Part shown: one piece after another, positions 52,722-62,195 of the stretch
How positions within the stretch are numbered: the stretch's first letter is position 1
How the letters are laid out: every line of letters starts with the position of its first letter
DNA from: Butyrivibrio sp. Su6
GTDB taxonomy: Bacteria; Bacillota; Clostridia; Lachnospirales; Lachnospiraceae
Assembly: GCF_900108105.1 (NCBI RefSeq)
Contig: NZ_FNUR01000003.1
Span: 1-64,000 of the forward strand
Reading direction: 5' to 3'
DNA: 64,000 nt
Position numbers and translations under genes: made by a program
The notes under the pieces: generated by a model
Told to the model about the DNA's origin: nothing
Databases searched by the model: none
Seen by the model: only the letters and a program-made list of their open reading frames with translations

Positions 52722-53582
52722 TCAATTTTTTGCTACTTTTTTTGCCTTAGGTTTTCTGGTCATTACCATAAATACTATAAATGCAATAAGCAGCATTGGC
52801 GCTCCAATAAAAGGCGCTATCATAAGTGTTCCGTACCTTGTTGCATCTGCCGGTACGATAAGTTTTGTTTCTTCATTATAATCAACACGCTTTGCTCTTA
52901 CAAGGAGCCTGTGAGTATTTACACCATAAGGCGTACAAGTCACCAGCGTGACGTATTCTTCTCCATCTACTATTCCCAGTCCTCCGGTATCTTCCGGTAA
53001 AACTATGCTTATGTTATCAACCTGATAAGCAAAGGTCTGATCCAGGATATGTAGTAAAAATGTATCTCCAACGATCATCTGATCAAGATCTGTAAAAAGT
53101 TTTGCCGAAGGAAGTCCTCTGTGCCCCGATAAAATACAGTGGGTACTTGTTGTACCTGTTGGAAATGAAGACCCTTCAAGGTGTCCTATTCCCATCTGTA
53201 AAACTGTTTCTTCAGTTCCGTGATATATCGGAAGTCTCACTCCAATATTTTCTATTTCTATAGTTCCTATAACTCCCGTTCCTGTCGGATCAAGGGTGTC
53301 ATAGTATTTAGCCTTAAGTTCACCGTCCAATGTTAAAAAAGAACTCGACTGCGCCTTAGCAAGTCTCTCATTAAACTCTTTTGCAGCCTTCCAGTAAGAA
53401 GAATAATCTTCTGTAGTAAGATTGGCCAGTGCTTCATCATAGCTTGCCACAACTCTGCTCTGGTGTTTTGTATTGATATAGTTACTTATTGAGGGATAAA
53501 GAAAAATCGCAACACCCACTATAAAGATCAACCCAAATATAATGTTGGGGAGCTGACTTTTCAGTCCTTTATTTTTTTTCAT
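52722..53582 (-). CDS. Class C (pilus) sortase
   Basis: A 286-residue enzyme that joins pilin subunits by isopeptide bonds. It has an N-terminal helix (about 10-32), lid region near residue 110 (LDPTGTG), catalytic His in SGHRGLPSAKLF (about 146-157), Cys in TLVTCTPYGVNTHRLLVR (about 210-227) with the Arg, and a C-terminal membrane helix (about 250-275), all class C marks. It lies between backbone and minor pilin genes. Confidence 0.95.
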   Translation of the reverse strand: MKKNKGLKSQLPNIIFGLIFIVGVAIFLYPSISNYINTKHQSRVVASYDEALANLTTEDYSSYWKAAKEFNERLAKAQSSSFLTLDGELKAKYYDTLDPTGTGVIGTIEIENIGVRLPIYHGTEETVLQMGIGHLEGSSFPTGTTSTHCILSGHRGLPSAKLFTDLDQMIVGDTFLLHILDQTFAYQVDNISIVLPEDTGGLGIVDGEEYVTLVTCTPYGVNTHRLLVRAKRVDYNEETKLIVPADATRYGTLMIAPFIGAPMLLIAFIVFMVMTRKPKAKKVAKN

Positions 53583-53612
53583 CTATTACCTGACTCATTT
53601 ACTTGTTTTTTT

Positions 53613-53643
53613 CTTCAGGGGGAATCCATTCCCCCTGAAGACT
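53613..53643 (-). other. Strong hairpin after the backbone pilin gene
   Basis: 14-bp stem CTTCAGGGGGAATG-type with matching arm around a two-base loop, followed by A residues, not T, on the minus strand. It is not an intrinsic terminator and may stabilise the major pilin mRNA. Confidence 0.6.
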
Positions 53644-53691
53644 GAAACTAACAAGATTCAAATATATATAAACTTTTTCATACCCCGTAAA

Positions 53692-55206
53692 TTATTCAGC
53701 GTTCTGCTTTCTGCGAACGATAAAGTACGCAGCCCCTGCAACTATAAGTACAACACCAAGTACATAGAAAATTGTTGTACCCATTCCACCTGTTGAAGGA
53801 AGAATTGAACCAGCTGTATTTTCAACTGTAAGTGCTGTAAATGGCGCTCCATTTTCTTCATATCCAACTACGTTTACTGCCTGGTGATTATTGTCATCAC
53901 CCTGCTCAGTTGCAGTCTTAGATGTAATTGTAAATGTAATAGGTGCTGTAAGGAGGTTATATCCCTCAGGAGCCTTTGTCTCTGTAAGCTTGTACTGATC
54001 AGCATCAAGACCTGTAATCTTTATAAGACCCTTATGCTCTTCATCGGATGGTGTAACAAGAGTTGTTGTAGTTGTCTCATCACTTGCTGTAGCAACTCTG
54101 TACTCACCATTTCCAAGATCTACAACTTTTATTGCTTTAGCATCCTTAGTGTTAAGTGAAAGTTCAAACTCTGCTCCTGCAAGCTTTGTTCCGTTGCCAT
54201 CATTCTTAACAATATCAAGCTTGTATGTGTATGTTCTTGTCCAATCCCACCCTAAATCTGGATGATTGTCGTATGTTATGCGGGATTTGTTGTCATTACC
54301 AGCTCCGAAAGCGTTTGAATCATCACCTGTAGGAATTCCAATAACAGCATTTTCATTAAGTACTGCGCTGTAAGTAATTGTAATAACAGTATCTTTAGCA
54401 AGTGCTGCAATGGCATCATCATCAAATGTAATGTTGAAATGCTGATTATCATTATCAACATAATTGACTGTATAGCCCTCTGTTAACGTATCAACCTTTA
54501 CAGAACCCTTAACAAGGTCAAGAGATTTTGTCATTTCATCTTCAAACTTAAGTCCTCTAACACCAGGCTGTACAGTTATTGTACTCTTGAAGTTTACAGT
54601 CTGTCCGATATCAGCATCATCTTTGTCACCGAAGTCTCCTGTTGAATCTTCTTCAACCTTCTTATCTGTAGTTGTTGTTCCGTTCTTATCAGCTACTTCT
54701 GCATTAGGATTTGTGCTATTAACTGTTACAAGAGCACCAGTTGTTGTCTGAATGAAATAGTATCCGTAAGGAAGATTTGATACTGTAAAAGCTTTATCAG
54801 TATTTTCTGCATCTTCAACGACTGTTGCAACTAGATCAGCATCTGTAACGTAAGCCTTAATAGCTTCAATATCAGCTTGTGTAAGTTCTTTACTAACAGC
54901 ATCACCTGTTTTATCTTTATTGGCTGTGTAAAGAACATTTCCTGCTGTATCAACCTCAAATCCAGCTGGAGCTTCCGTCTTTCCTGACACAAGCTTATAG
55001 CTTATGTTAGTTCCATCTGTTGTAGCATCAAAGACCTTATAAATTTTATAAGTTTCATTTGCATGTGTGTTTTTTACTGTGATTGTAGCAGCTCCTGTTA
55101 CTCCATCTGCCCTAGTGACTGTTTCAGCTGCGCATACGCTGATGCTAGCACTCATGATCATTGTCGCTGCCAGCACGCCTGTTAGTAGTTTCTTTAGTCC
55201 TTTCAT
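53692..55206 (-). CDS. Backbone pilin (LPXTG)
   Basis: A 504-residue secreted protein. Signal peptide about 1-28, an N-terminal domain, a middle domain with isopeptide-type features (about 185-325), a SpaA/CnaB-like domain (YKLDIVKNDGNGTKLAGAEFEL..., TETKAPEGYN with the E-box glutamate, about 335-460), and the sorting signal LPSTG at about 469 with a membrane helix and RRKQNAE tail. It should be the polymerised shaft subunit. I could not see a canonical YPK pilin motif. Confidence 0.88.
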   Translation of the reverse strand: MKGLKKLLTGVLAATMIMSASISVCAAETVTRADGVTGAATITVKNTHANETYKIYKVFDATTDGTNISYKLVSGKTEAPAGFEVDTAGNVLYTANKDKTGDAVSKELTQADIEAIKAYVTDADLVATVVEDAENTDKAFTVSNLPYGYYFIQTTTGALVTVNSTNPNAEVADKNGTTTTDKKVEEDSTGDFGDKDDADIGQTVNFKSTITVQPGVRGLKFEDEMTKSLDLVKGSVKVDTLTEGYTVNYVDNDNQHFNITFDDDAIAALAKDTVITITYSAVLNENAVIGIPTGDDSNAFGAGNDNKSRITYDNHPDLGWDWTRTYTYKLDIVKNDGNGTKLAGAEFELSLNTKDAKAIKVVDLGNGEYRVATASDETTTTTLVTPSDEEHKGLIKITGLDADQYKLTETKAPEGYNLLTAPITFTITSKTATEQGDDNNHQAVNVVGYEENGAPFTALTVENTAGSILPSTGGMGTTIFYVLGVVLIVAGAAYFIVRRKQNAE

Positions 55207-55295
55207 TTGTGTCCTCTCCTTTGAATCTTGTGTTATTTCTTAAATGTATTTTGTGCCAATGGCACCTGTTTAAAATGCTTTCGCATCAAAAACCC

Positions 55296-58200
55296 TTAAC
55301 TGCTCCCAAAATGGGCCTTTTTCTTTCGCCTCGTAAGTGTTAATGTCATTCCCGCAAGGGATATCAATACGAGTCCAAATCCCGCCATTTCAACCGTTCT
55401 TTCACCTATACCCCCTGTTTCTGGCAAGGTAGTCGGAACAAGCTCATTACGCTTATTGGTAAACTCTAAAGTTCCTGAATTGATACCGGTCTTACATTCA
55501 TCAGTATATTCCGCTGTGTAATACACATTGTTTACTTCCGAAACGTAATAGAGCCATAAGTATCTGTCGATTATATTTCCGTCATCATCATATACGTAAT
55601 AATATCTTTCCAGATTATCAATTGTCGTTGTCCACTTGCCTGACTTGGTAAGAGTCAGGGTCATGAAACTCTTTTCATCAATGGATACTGCTGATTCATT
55701 CTCGTCAGAAGATGAAGCAGTAGTCGGTGATTCGATTTCAACATTAACGGAATAATTCACATTCCAATTATCTTTTATCAATACAGTTGTATCCTGATGA
55801 ATAGTAAACGTGTATGAAAGAGTTGTCCCATCACTTGGAATAGTACTCAGATCAATTTCTGAATCATTCACTTTCACATACAGCGGACTCACAAAGTTAT
55901 GATAATAATCATACGAAGCGGTAAAGCTAACCGTAACTTTAGAGCCATCCTTTACGGAAGGATATCCTTTATACTCCGTAACATTATTTCCTGCGCTACG
56001 ATGATCAACATTAAGTGTCCAATAGTTCTCGCTTATTTCAGAAGTTTCAGCTCCTGTCCTACGCCCTAACTTTACAGTAATACTATCAGGCATGGTCTCA
56101 TCTTCATTTTCCCAATACTTATTTATAGTGATTGACGTAGTAGTCTTGGTATTAGTAAAGTTATAATCTGTTCCCTGGCTTATAGCTACTATTTCGTTTC
56201 CGCCAGTGTACTCATTTCCTGAAGGCAGGTTCATTGAATAAGTCGTAGTATCTGCAGATGGCATATAGAAGTAAAGTGGAGTACTCTTTAAAAGATATCC
56301 TTTAGGTGCCTTAGTCTCTACCAGCTTGTAAGCCTGATTGTAGGTAAGGTGCTGTAAAGCTACCAGACCATCTTCCCCAGATATATATTCAGAAGCTGCA
56401 TTATTTGCTGAATCTTTCCATGTCGCTGATGAGGAATCATATATGATTCTCTGCCACGAAGATCCTGTCCATTTATAGAGGGCAAATTCTGCTCCACCTA
56501 AGACAATTGCATTGTTTTCATTGTCAACCTTATAGATGTTTATTCCATGAACATCGGCTTTTGCTCCAGCCTCTTCCAATATGATAGTTTTTTCGGAATC
56601 AGACGAGCCTTTGTCTTCCGCAATGCCTTTTAAAGTAGCCTTATTACTTGCTAAAATCGACACCTGACCGGAACTATCACTATTGAAGGTATACCTGTAC
56701 ACTATTCGCAGATGCTTTTTATCAGGAATCTTGAATTCAATAGTGTTATAAAGATAATATCCATCGTCCTGCCCTGAATTATCCCAATAAGAAGCCTTTG
56801 TCTCATAACTTCCCACAGAATAGGAATACTCATCAGTAGAAAGCTCCGACAATGTTTCATTTCCTGCGGAATCAGTTATAACTTCATATACTTTTATATG
56901 TCCCGCAACAAGCGTTGCTCCAAATGAAGACTGTGACTTGGCCCGCAATGTATCAGTGAGTGTAAGCTCGTCGCTGCCTTCCAACAGGTCAGCGGCATTT
57001 TCATTAACCTCCAGTGTGTACTCAATTGTATCTTTTGCATCAAGTAAGTTACTGTTTGATGTTTTTTCCAGAGCAGTCTCTGTCTTGGTAATGTTCTGAG
57101 TCTGTGAATCGCCTCCCAGTTCATTTCCACCTTCATTTTTCAAGGATACGCTGTTTGTAAATGTCCTTATGCCATTTGTCGCACTTGTCCAGTCAGGATC
57201 ATCGATTTTTGCTCTTACTCTGAGGTAAAGCGTTTTCCCTTGCAGATTAGAAGGGCTAAATGTAACTTTGACATTTTGACCATCTATGCTCTCATAGAAA
57301 GAAGTATTTAAATACGTTGCACTTCCACCTGAAAAAGCTACTGCACCGTTGAAGCTGTCATTATCTGCTATCTCAAGTCCGTAATAGTCAGTTTCCTTAT
57401 ATGTATAACTGTCTATAAGGCTCACTCCGTCAGGCAATGTATCTGTTGCCGTAAGAGTTTCATAATTGCAAATCTCAGGAATATTTATCTTAATACGCCA
57501 GGTAAGTATTCCGGATTCCAAAAGATCTTCAGAGTAATAATCATAAGCTGAATCAGAATGCGTACCTTTTCCATCGTATTTGGCAATTATCGGTTCATAG
57601 TTTTGTGTATCTGTAGAAGAATAGCTTTGACTTCTCACATATGCATAATTCTGAAAGGATGTAGTATTATTACCCTCTCCTATGTAGCCTGTTGTATTGT
57701 ATGTAAATTCCAGATCAGTTGTAAGGTCTGAATAGAACCTGATCACAAAGCCCTTATATCCTGATACTCCTCCAACAGTTACTTCTTCGCCATTCTTCAC
57801 AGATATGTTTCCGCTATATCCAGCCTGTCTTATAGCAGCTTCAAGGTCTGACAGCTGAGACTCTGATAGATACTCATTACTATCCTGAATAGCATCCGTA
57901 AATGACCAGTACTCAGAATTGTTATTTCCTTCATTACATTTTATTGGAGCATGTATTGTAACATTCCATTTAACAAGTACTGTGGATGCATCATCAGTAG
58001 CATTATCTATGCCGTCAGCTTTTTTCTCTACTACCTTTGTATTGTCACCTGTATATACACTTGCTGTCTTGTCATCTCCATAGGTTTTACCATTCAATTC
58101 CCTGGTGATACTCGCTTCATTGACAAGACTCCCCCATTTGAGGTCAAAAACAGTGTAGGTATAAGTATAAGTAAATTCATATGTACTATAATCATCCGAT

Positions 58201-60434
58201 GTAAACTTATATCCATTTTCATCAAGACTGATCTCTTGGCCAACTTTTAAAGAGGCCGTTTTACCACTTGGCGTTGAAACACTGGAAACCTTTATTTTTC
58301 CAACGTAAGGTGTTGAGACATCTTCCCAACCATTTTCAGCCAATGTATGAACAAAGTCTTTTAGTGTATAACCATTTAAGTTATTACCCAGCGAATTAAG
58401 TTTGATAGTCCAGGTAACAGTCTTATTGGCTGTATCTGCTGTTCCATACTTATCGATATTTGGAACATTACCATTAATATCAGTTTCTACCGTATATGAC
58501 CTGTTCTTTTCCTCATCAAATACAGCCTTTACAGAGTTATTTACTTTAACAGGCGTATCGGTTCCCGCTACAGAATCTGGCACATTAAATGTATATGTGA
58601 TTGTATAGCTCTCACCTTTACCAAGATCAGGGAGACTGATTGTGGCTGTTCCATCAGTTCCAACACTTACCGCATTTCCGGAAGCTATATTAGTGCCATC
58701 ACTCTTTGTTATCTTAATCTTCTTCAGCTGGTTTTTCAGATTGATATCACTCGTCAATCCGGAATTCAGATTCTTATCAGTCAAACTATTGTTATATACA
58801 GTCAGGACATCCGTAAGAGTAATGCCTGAGGTACCTGTTCCATTATTGGATGAGATAACAATTGTATAATCTATAGTTTTATTTGTTTCATCATAACTTG
58901 AAGCTTTTTTCTCAAGTGTCAGGTCATAGCTATCGCCTTTTACAATATAGATGTATATTTTTAAGTCATCATCAAAAACATACTCTTTATATGTCTTTTC
59001 ACTATCACTATTGGCATTTGCCATTTCGACAAAATAAAAATCGCCTTCGATTTCCTGCGTACTGTTCTTGGCAGCAAATTCAGGATAATAGGTGATAGTC
59101 ACAAGGCCGCTTTTTTCAACCGAAAATGTACCAACAGCTTCATTTTCTGAGTTATAAACCATACCTGATATTGCTTCATAAACTTCTATCCCATGTTCAG
59201 CAAGATCATAAGTAATTGTTGGATTTTCTGCACTTACTGTATTCTTGGCAAGAGTATACTCAATAGTAAAATACAGCTTGTCACCTGCAGTTACTTCTGC
59301 ACCGCTGCTTATGGGTGTTCCGCCGCTGTATGTTTTTGAACTTCCACTGCCTTTTTCATCAGGATTTTTAACTAAAGTAACACCAGTGATAGTCATTCCC
59401 GCTACTGTTGTGTATACAGTTGCTGATCCAGATGTACTGTCAGCTGCATATGCTGTAAGTGAAAAGAGGTCAAAAAAACTATCTATTCTCCCTATAAGAG
59501 AAGTAGCTTCATCGCTATTTTCTTCTTCACTCTCTCCGGCTTCACTAATTATTTCTTCTTTTACTTCGTCACTATACTGGATTATAAGCTGATTATCTTC
59601 AGTGACCTCATAGCTTCCCTTACCATCATCAAGTTCTGCAGTATCCGTCTCTGCTGTTCCAAACTCTTCAGGAATCTCAAGGTGGATATCATCACTAACA
59701 ACCGCCTCTTTTGGCAGAACATAATTAAAGGTTATTCTAAGCTTATCAGCAGGCTTTATATCATCCTTGTCAATAACTTCCCATTCACCATCGGCATTTT
59801 TACGCTCAATGATCGTCTCTGTGACGTATTCCAAAAGATCTACAGACTCAGGAATATCTAATGCTGCCTTCCCTGAAGAAAGGCTAGTTGACTTTTCAGC
59901 ATCCAAAGAGCTTCCGGAAGAAGCCATACCTGATGCCTCACTTGCAGAATCCTTCACTGTAGATGCTGATGAAGCACTTGAAGATATGCCTGATTCATCC
60001 TCTGATGATGCTGCATTTGAAGCCTCGCTGCTCGTTGCAGCTGCAGCACCAGCTTCCGGAGAGTTTTCCTCTTCCTGAATCTCATTGCCGTTTTCAGAAA
60101 CTGTTTCAGGGGTAGCATTACCAGACTCTTCATTAGAAGTCTCTTCTGCAGTGCCCTCTTCATTCTCTAATGATACGGAACCCTCCCCGCTCTCCTCATC
60201 TTCTTTTTGCATCTGCTCTATAAGCCCCTGCTCAAACTCATTATCAGCAGTTTCCATAACAAGTCCAACCTGCCCTGCACCTTCTTCAGTCATTGCAGTA
60301 GCAGGCTTATTAAGGCCATAAAGCGTAGCCGTTCCTGTAAAAAGAGAAAGACAAAGAACAAAGGCTAACCACTTTTTTCGGTTCTTGTGATTTCTTATGT
60401 ACTTTTCTGCGCGATTTTCAGTCTCCCCTCGCAT
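55296..60434 (-). CDS. Giant LPXTG tip adhesin
   Basis: A 1712-residue secreted surface protein. Signal peptide about 20-47; a Ser/Ala/Glu-rich low-complexity stretch (about 65-195); a series of beta-rich adhesin/isopeptide-like domains (about 200-1290) that include repeated DUF11-like stretches (YTIVISSNNG, YTITYTFNVP, YTLEVNENA); a SpaA-like domain (NIYKVDNENNAIVLGGAEFALY, in two parts, with VETKAPKGY near 1375); a CnaB-like segment (ITINKYWENED); and LPETG at 1670. As first structural gene it is the probable pilus tip. Ligand unknown; a plant-fibre target is inference. Confidence 0.88.
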   Translation of the reverse strand: MRGETENRAEKYIRNHKNRKKWLAFVLCLSLFTGTATLYGLNKPATAMTEEGAGQVGLVMETADNEFEQGLIEQMQKEDEESGEGSVSLENEEGTAEETSNEESGNATPETVSENGNEIQEEENSPEAGAAAATSSEASNAASSEDESGISSSASSASTVKDSASEASGMASSGSSLDAEKSTSLSSGKAALDIPESVDLLEYVTETIIERKNADGEWEVIDKDDIKPADKLRITFNYVLPKEAVVSDDIHLEIPEEFGTAETDTAELDDGKGSYEVTEDNQLIIQYSDEVKEEIISEAGESEEENSDEATSLIGRIDSFFDLFSLTAYAADSTSGSATVYTTVAGMTITGVTLVKNPDEKGSGSSKTYSGGTPISSGAEVTAGDKLYFTIEYTLAKNTVSAENPTITYDLAEHGIEVYEAISGMVYNSENEAVGTFSVEKSGLVTITYYPEFAAKNSTQEIEGDFYFVEMANANSDSEKTYKEYVFDDDLKIYIYIVKGDSYDLTLEKKASSYDETNKTIDYTIVISSNNGTGTSGITLTDVLTVYNNSLTDKNLNSGLTSDINLKNQLKKIKITKSDGTNIASGNAVSVGTDGTATISLPDLGKGESYTITYTFNVPDSVAGTDTPVKVNNSVKAVFDEEKNRSYTVETDINGNVPNIDKYGTADTANKTVTWTIKLNSLGNNLNGYTLKDFVHTLAENGWEDVSTPYVGKIKVSSVSTPSGKTASLKVGQEISLDENGYKFTSDDYSTYEFTYTYTYTVFDLKWGSLVNEASITRELNGKTYGDDKTASVYTGDNTKVVEKKADGIDNATDDASTVLVKWNVTIHAPIKCNEGNNNSEYWSFTDAIQDSNEYLSESQLSDLEAAIRQAGYSGNISVKNGEEVTVGGVSGYKGFVIRFYSDLTTDLEFTYNTTGYIGEGNNTTSFQNYAYVRSQSYSSTDTQNYEPIIAKYDGKGTHSDSAYDYYSEDLLESGILTWRIKINIPEICNYETLTATDTLPDGVSLIDSYTYKETDYYGLEIADNDSFNGAVAFSGGSATYLNTSFYESIDGQNVKVTFSPSNLQGKTLYLRVRAKIDDPDWTSATNGIRTFTNSVSLKNEGGNELGGDSQTQNITKTETALEKTSNSNLLDAKDTIEYTLEVNENAADLLEGSDELTLTDTLRAKSQSSFGATLVAGHIKVYEVITDSAGNETLSELSTDEYSYSVGSYETKASYWDNSGQDDGYYLYNTIEFKIPDKKHLRIVYRYTFNSDSSGQVSILASNKATLKGIAEDKGSSDSEKTIILEEAGAKADVHGINIYKVDNENNAIVLGGAEFALYKWTGSSWQRIIYDSSSATWKDSANNAASEYISGEDGLVALQHLTYNQAYKLVETKAPKGYLLKSTPLYFYMPSADTTTYSMNLPSGNEYTGGNEIVAISQGTDYNFTNTKTTTSITINKYWENEDETMPDSITVKLGRRTGAETSEISENYWTLNVDHRSAGNNVTEYKGYPSVKDGSKVTVSFTASYDYYHNFVSPLYVKVNDSEIDLSTIPSDGTTLSYTFTIHQDTTVLIKDNWNVNYSVNVEIESPTTASSSDENESAVSIDEKSFMTLTLTKSGKWTTTIDNLERYYYVYDDDGNIIDRYLWLYYVSEVNNVYYTAEYTDECKTGINSGTLEFTNKRNELVPTTLPETGGIGERTVEMAGFGLVLISLAGMTLTLTRRKKKAHFGSS

Positions 60435-60473
60435 TCTTTTACCTCAATCGAAGTCAATTGAAAGTTACCGTTA

Positions 60474-61052
60474 TCAAAGTCCTCCAAATACATTAAATGG
60501 ATAGACCCTAAATATCACTTTCCCAATAAGCTGCTCTTTAGTAACGCATCCCACCACGCTACTTCTTGAATCTATCGATGCACTTCTGTGATCCCCTAAC
60601 ACAAAATACCTGTTTTCAGGCACCTGATACGGAAATGAAATATCTGTTGGTTCAAGACTTTTGTCAGTAATATAACCTTCGTCAAGAACCTCCCCGTTAA
60701 CAGAAACATTTCCGTCGCTGTCAATATTTATCCAGTCTCCAGGTGACCCGATTACTCTTTTTACCAGGACTTTGTTGTTATAATAAAATGCTATAAGTTC
60801 TCCCGGTTCAAAGCCCGAACTGTTCTGGGCTATAACTATCTGGCCTGTATCAAGAGTCGGAGTCATTGAATCACCGTTTATCTTAAGAACGGTGATAAAA
60901 AAGCTGGAAATAAGTACAGCCAAGGCAGCAACAACAACGACTACAAAAAGCGTATTCCTAAGTACTGTACGATATTCCTTTTTACTGTTTTCCCTCTTAA
61001 GTTCCTTCTTTAATTCCTCTATAGAGGGTTTATAATCCTTTACTTCACTCAT
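60474..61052 (-). CDS. lepB: Signal peptidase I
   Basis: A 192-residue membrane peptidase with one N-terminal helix (about 28-52). The catalytic serine is in NGDSMTPTLDTGQIV (about 55-69), the lysine in VLVKRVIGSPGD (about 94-105), and the C-terminal box is LGDHRSASIDSR. Placement directly before the tip adhesin gene is typical of pilus islands, where a dedicated peptidase processes pilins. Confidence 0.92.
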   Translation of the reverse strand: MSEVKDYKPSIEELKKELKRENSKKEYRTVLRNTLFVVVVVAALAVLISSFFITVLKINGDSMTPTLDTGQIVIAQNSSGFEPGELIAFYYNNKVLVKRVIGSPGDWINIDSDGNVSVNGEVLDEGYITDKSLEPTDISFPYQVPENRYFVLGDHRSASIDSRSSVVGCVTKEQLIGKVIFRVYPFNVFGGL

Positions 61053-61065
61053 CAGCTTTCTCTAA

Positions 61066-61638
61066 TTAACACGCCTTTTCCTCTTTTTCTGTAACTTCTC
61101 TAAGAGGTCCGTATTTCTTTTCTGCCTGTTTTTCCATAAGTTTTATCTTCTTACGGGATTCTTCAATTTCCTGCATAAGCTGCTGATATTCAGCACTTGC
61201 ATTCTTTTTAAGGGTTTCCACATACAGATCAGCCGACTTCTGGGCTGCTTCCATGATGCCTCCAAGCTGGATGGATGCTTCAGCAAGAGACTGTGAATTG
61301 TCTATCTTCATAAGAGCATCATCAACCTGCTTTTGAAGTTCTGCTTTCTCTCTGGTGAGTCTGTTCTTTAGACCTGCCATATCTTTTTCGAACTTCTCCT
61401 GCATCTGAGCCTTCTGTTCACCAAACTTAGCTCTCATCTGAGCTTTTTCTTCTTCAAAATTATTGAGCATTTTAGCTCTCTCTTCAGCAAAATCACGCTG
61501 AAGCTGCAGTTTCTCTTTATCTAATTCTTCCTTATATTCCTGCTCATGCTTTTTGGCGGCTTCCGCCTCCTCAGAGTAGGTGATCATCATCTCCAAAAGA
61601 TCTGCTCTGGAGAGTTTCTTTAAATTTATATCTGACAT
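61066..61638 (-). CDS. Coiled-coil protein, first gene of the pilus operon
   Basis: A 190-residue soluble protein, nearly all charged coiled coil (about 20-185) with heptad-like and 11-residue repeats (EEKAQMRAKFGEQKAQMQEKF). No signal peptide. Not assignable to a function. RBS AAGGAGAAG. Its place at the head of the operon, 13 bp before the signal peptidase gene, suggests a role in pilus assembly or localisation. Confidence 0.75.
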   Translation of the reverse strand: MSDINLKKLSRADLLEMMITYSEEAEAAKKHEQEYKEELDKEKLQLQRDFAEERAKMLNNFEEEKAQMRAKFGEQKAQMQEKFEKDMAGLKNRLTREKAELQKQVDDALMKIDNSQSLAEASIQLGGIMEAAQKSADLYVETLKKNASAEYQQLMQEIEESRKKIKLMEKQAEKKYGPLREVTEKEEKAC

Positions 61639-61656
61639 ACTTCTCCTTATTCAGGG

Positions 61657-61703
61657 TAAAAAAATAAGGTATGTTGCGACTTCACCGTGTCGCAAAATAC
61701 CTT
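61657..61703 (-). terminator. Terminator in the pilus operon leader
   Basis: 15-bp stem AAGGTATTTTGCGAC / GTCGCAACATACCTT, 8-base loop, then ATTTTTTT, ending only about 10 bases before the RBS of the first gene. It is the likely expression platform of the riboswitch upstream. Confidence 0.85.
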
Positions 61704-61886
61704 TTCAAAATTTATGACAAGGCAGTTGCAATACTAAATGACCAGTCGCTGAAATTACTTCCATGTACACCCTGATGCCACCTGCATCCAGGGGTTCTTC
61801 CCTGAACTTATATGTACCGTAATTACTGCAAATAAATAGACCGTCTGTTTTACACAGTCCGGTCACCATTAGTGCTTAAAATATGC
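61704..61886 (-). ncRNA. Structured leader segment between aptamer and terminator
   Basis: On the minus strand: hairpin GACCG-GA-CTGT / ACAG-A-CGGTC (61839-61864), and a compact three-way junction at 61765-61817 closed by GTACA/TGTAC with two abutting hairpins (CAGGG/CCCTG and GATGC/GCATC). Not a family I can name. Confidence 0.5.
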
Positions 61887-61972
61887 ACCAGCAACTGGCT
61901 GTCTGTCACATACCTATGTGATTTAGACCCTTTAGCTTTGCGTCACCACTTTTCAGCGGTTTTGCCCTTGTA
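61887..61972 (-). ncRNA. c-di-GMP-I (GEMM) riboswitch aptamer
   Basis: The minus strand shows the GEMM-I signature: GGGCAAAACC, a GAAA-capped hairpin, then ACGCAAAGC, GGGTCTAA, a second hairpin (CACATAGGTATGTG) and ACAGCCAGTTGC. These match the conserved core that binds cyclic di-GMP. It lies 250-330 bases before the pilus operon with a terminator in between, so the second messenger should control whether the operon is read. Whether it is an on or off switch cannot be told by eye. Confidence 0.88.
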
Positions 61973-62038
61973 TCATACTTAACAAAAATTCTGTTTTTTA
62001 AGTACCAAACTATGATGTCTGAATCCCTTGTAATGTTG

Positions 62039-62067
62039 AATATACAACATAGCACACATTTTTACAA
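62039..62067 (-). promoter_or_regulatory. Promoter of the pilus operon
   Basis: Minus strand TTGTAA, 17 bp, TATATT. The -10 is in the inverted repeat ATGTTG-AATATA-CAACAT (62033-62050), a possible operator. Confidence 0.5.
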
Positions 62068-62099
62068 CAGTTTTTTCATACATTTTTCACAGTTTCCAT

Positions 62100-62132
62100 T
62101 TAAAAAGAGCTGGAAACCGCTCCAGCTCTATG
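62100..62132 (-). terminator. Terminator after flgE
   Basis: Hairpin AGAGCTGGA / TCCAGCTCT followed by TTTTTAAA on the minus strand. Confidence 0.85.
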
Positions 62133-62195
62133 AAACAAAATTTTATATTTTTTTTAGATTTTTCTCGTTTCCTTCTTAATAGTTTCCATGAAATA

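Noticed and set aside
61704..61886. Group I ribozyme next to the c-di-GMP aptamer, as in Clostridioides difficile
   Set aside because: The segment is too short and I see no group I core elements; the aptamer is also of class I rather than II.
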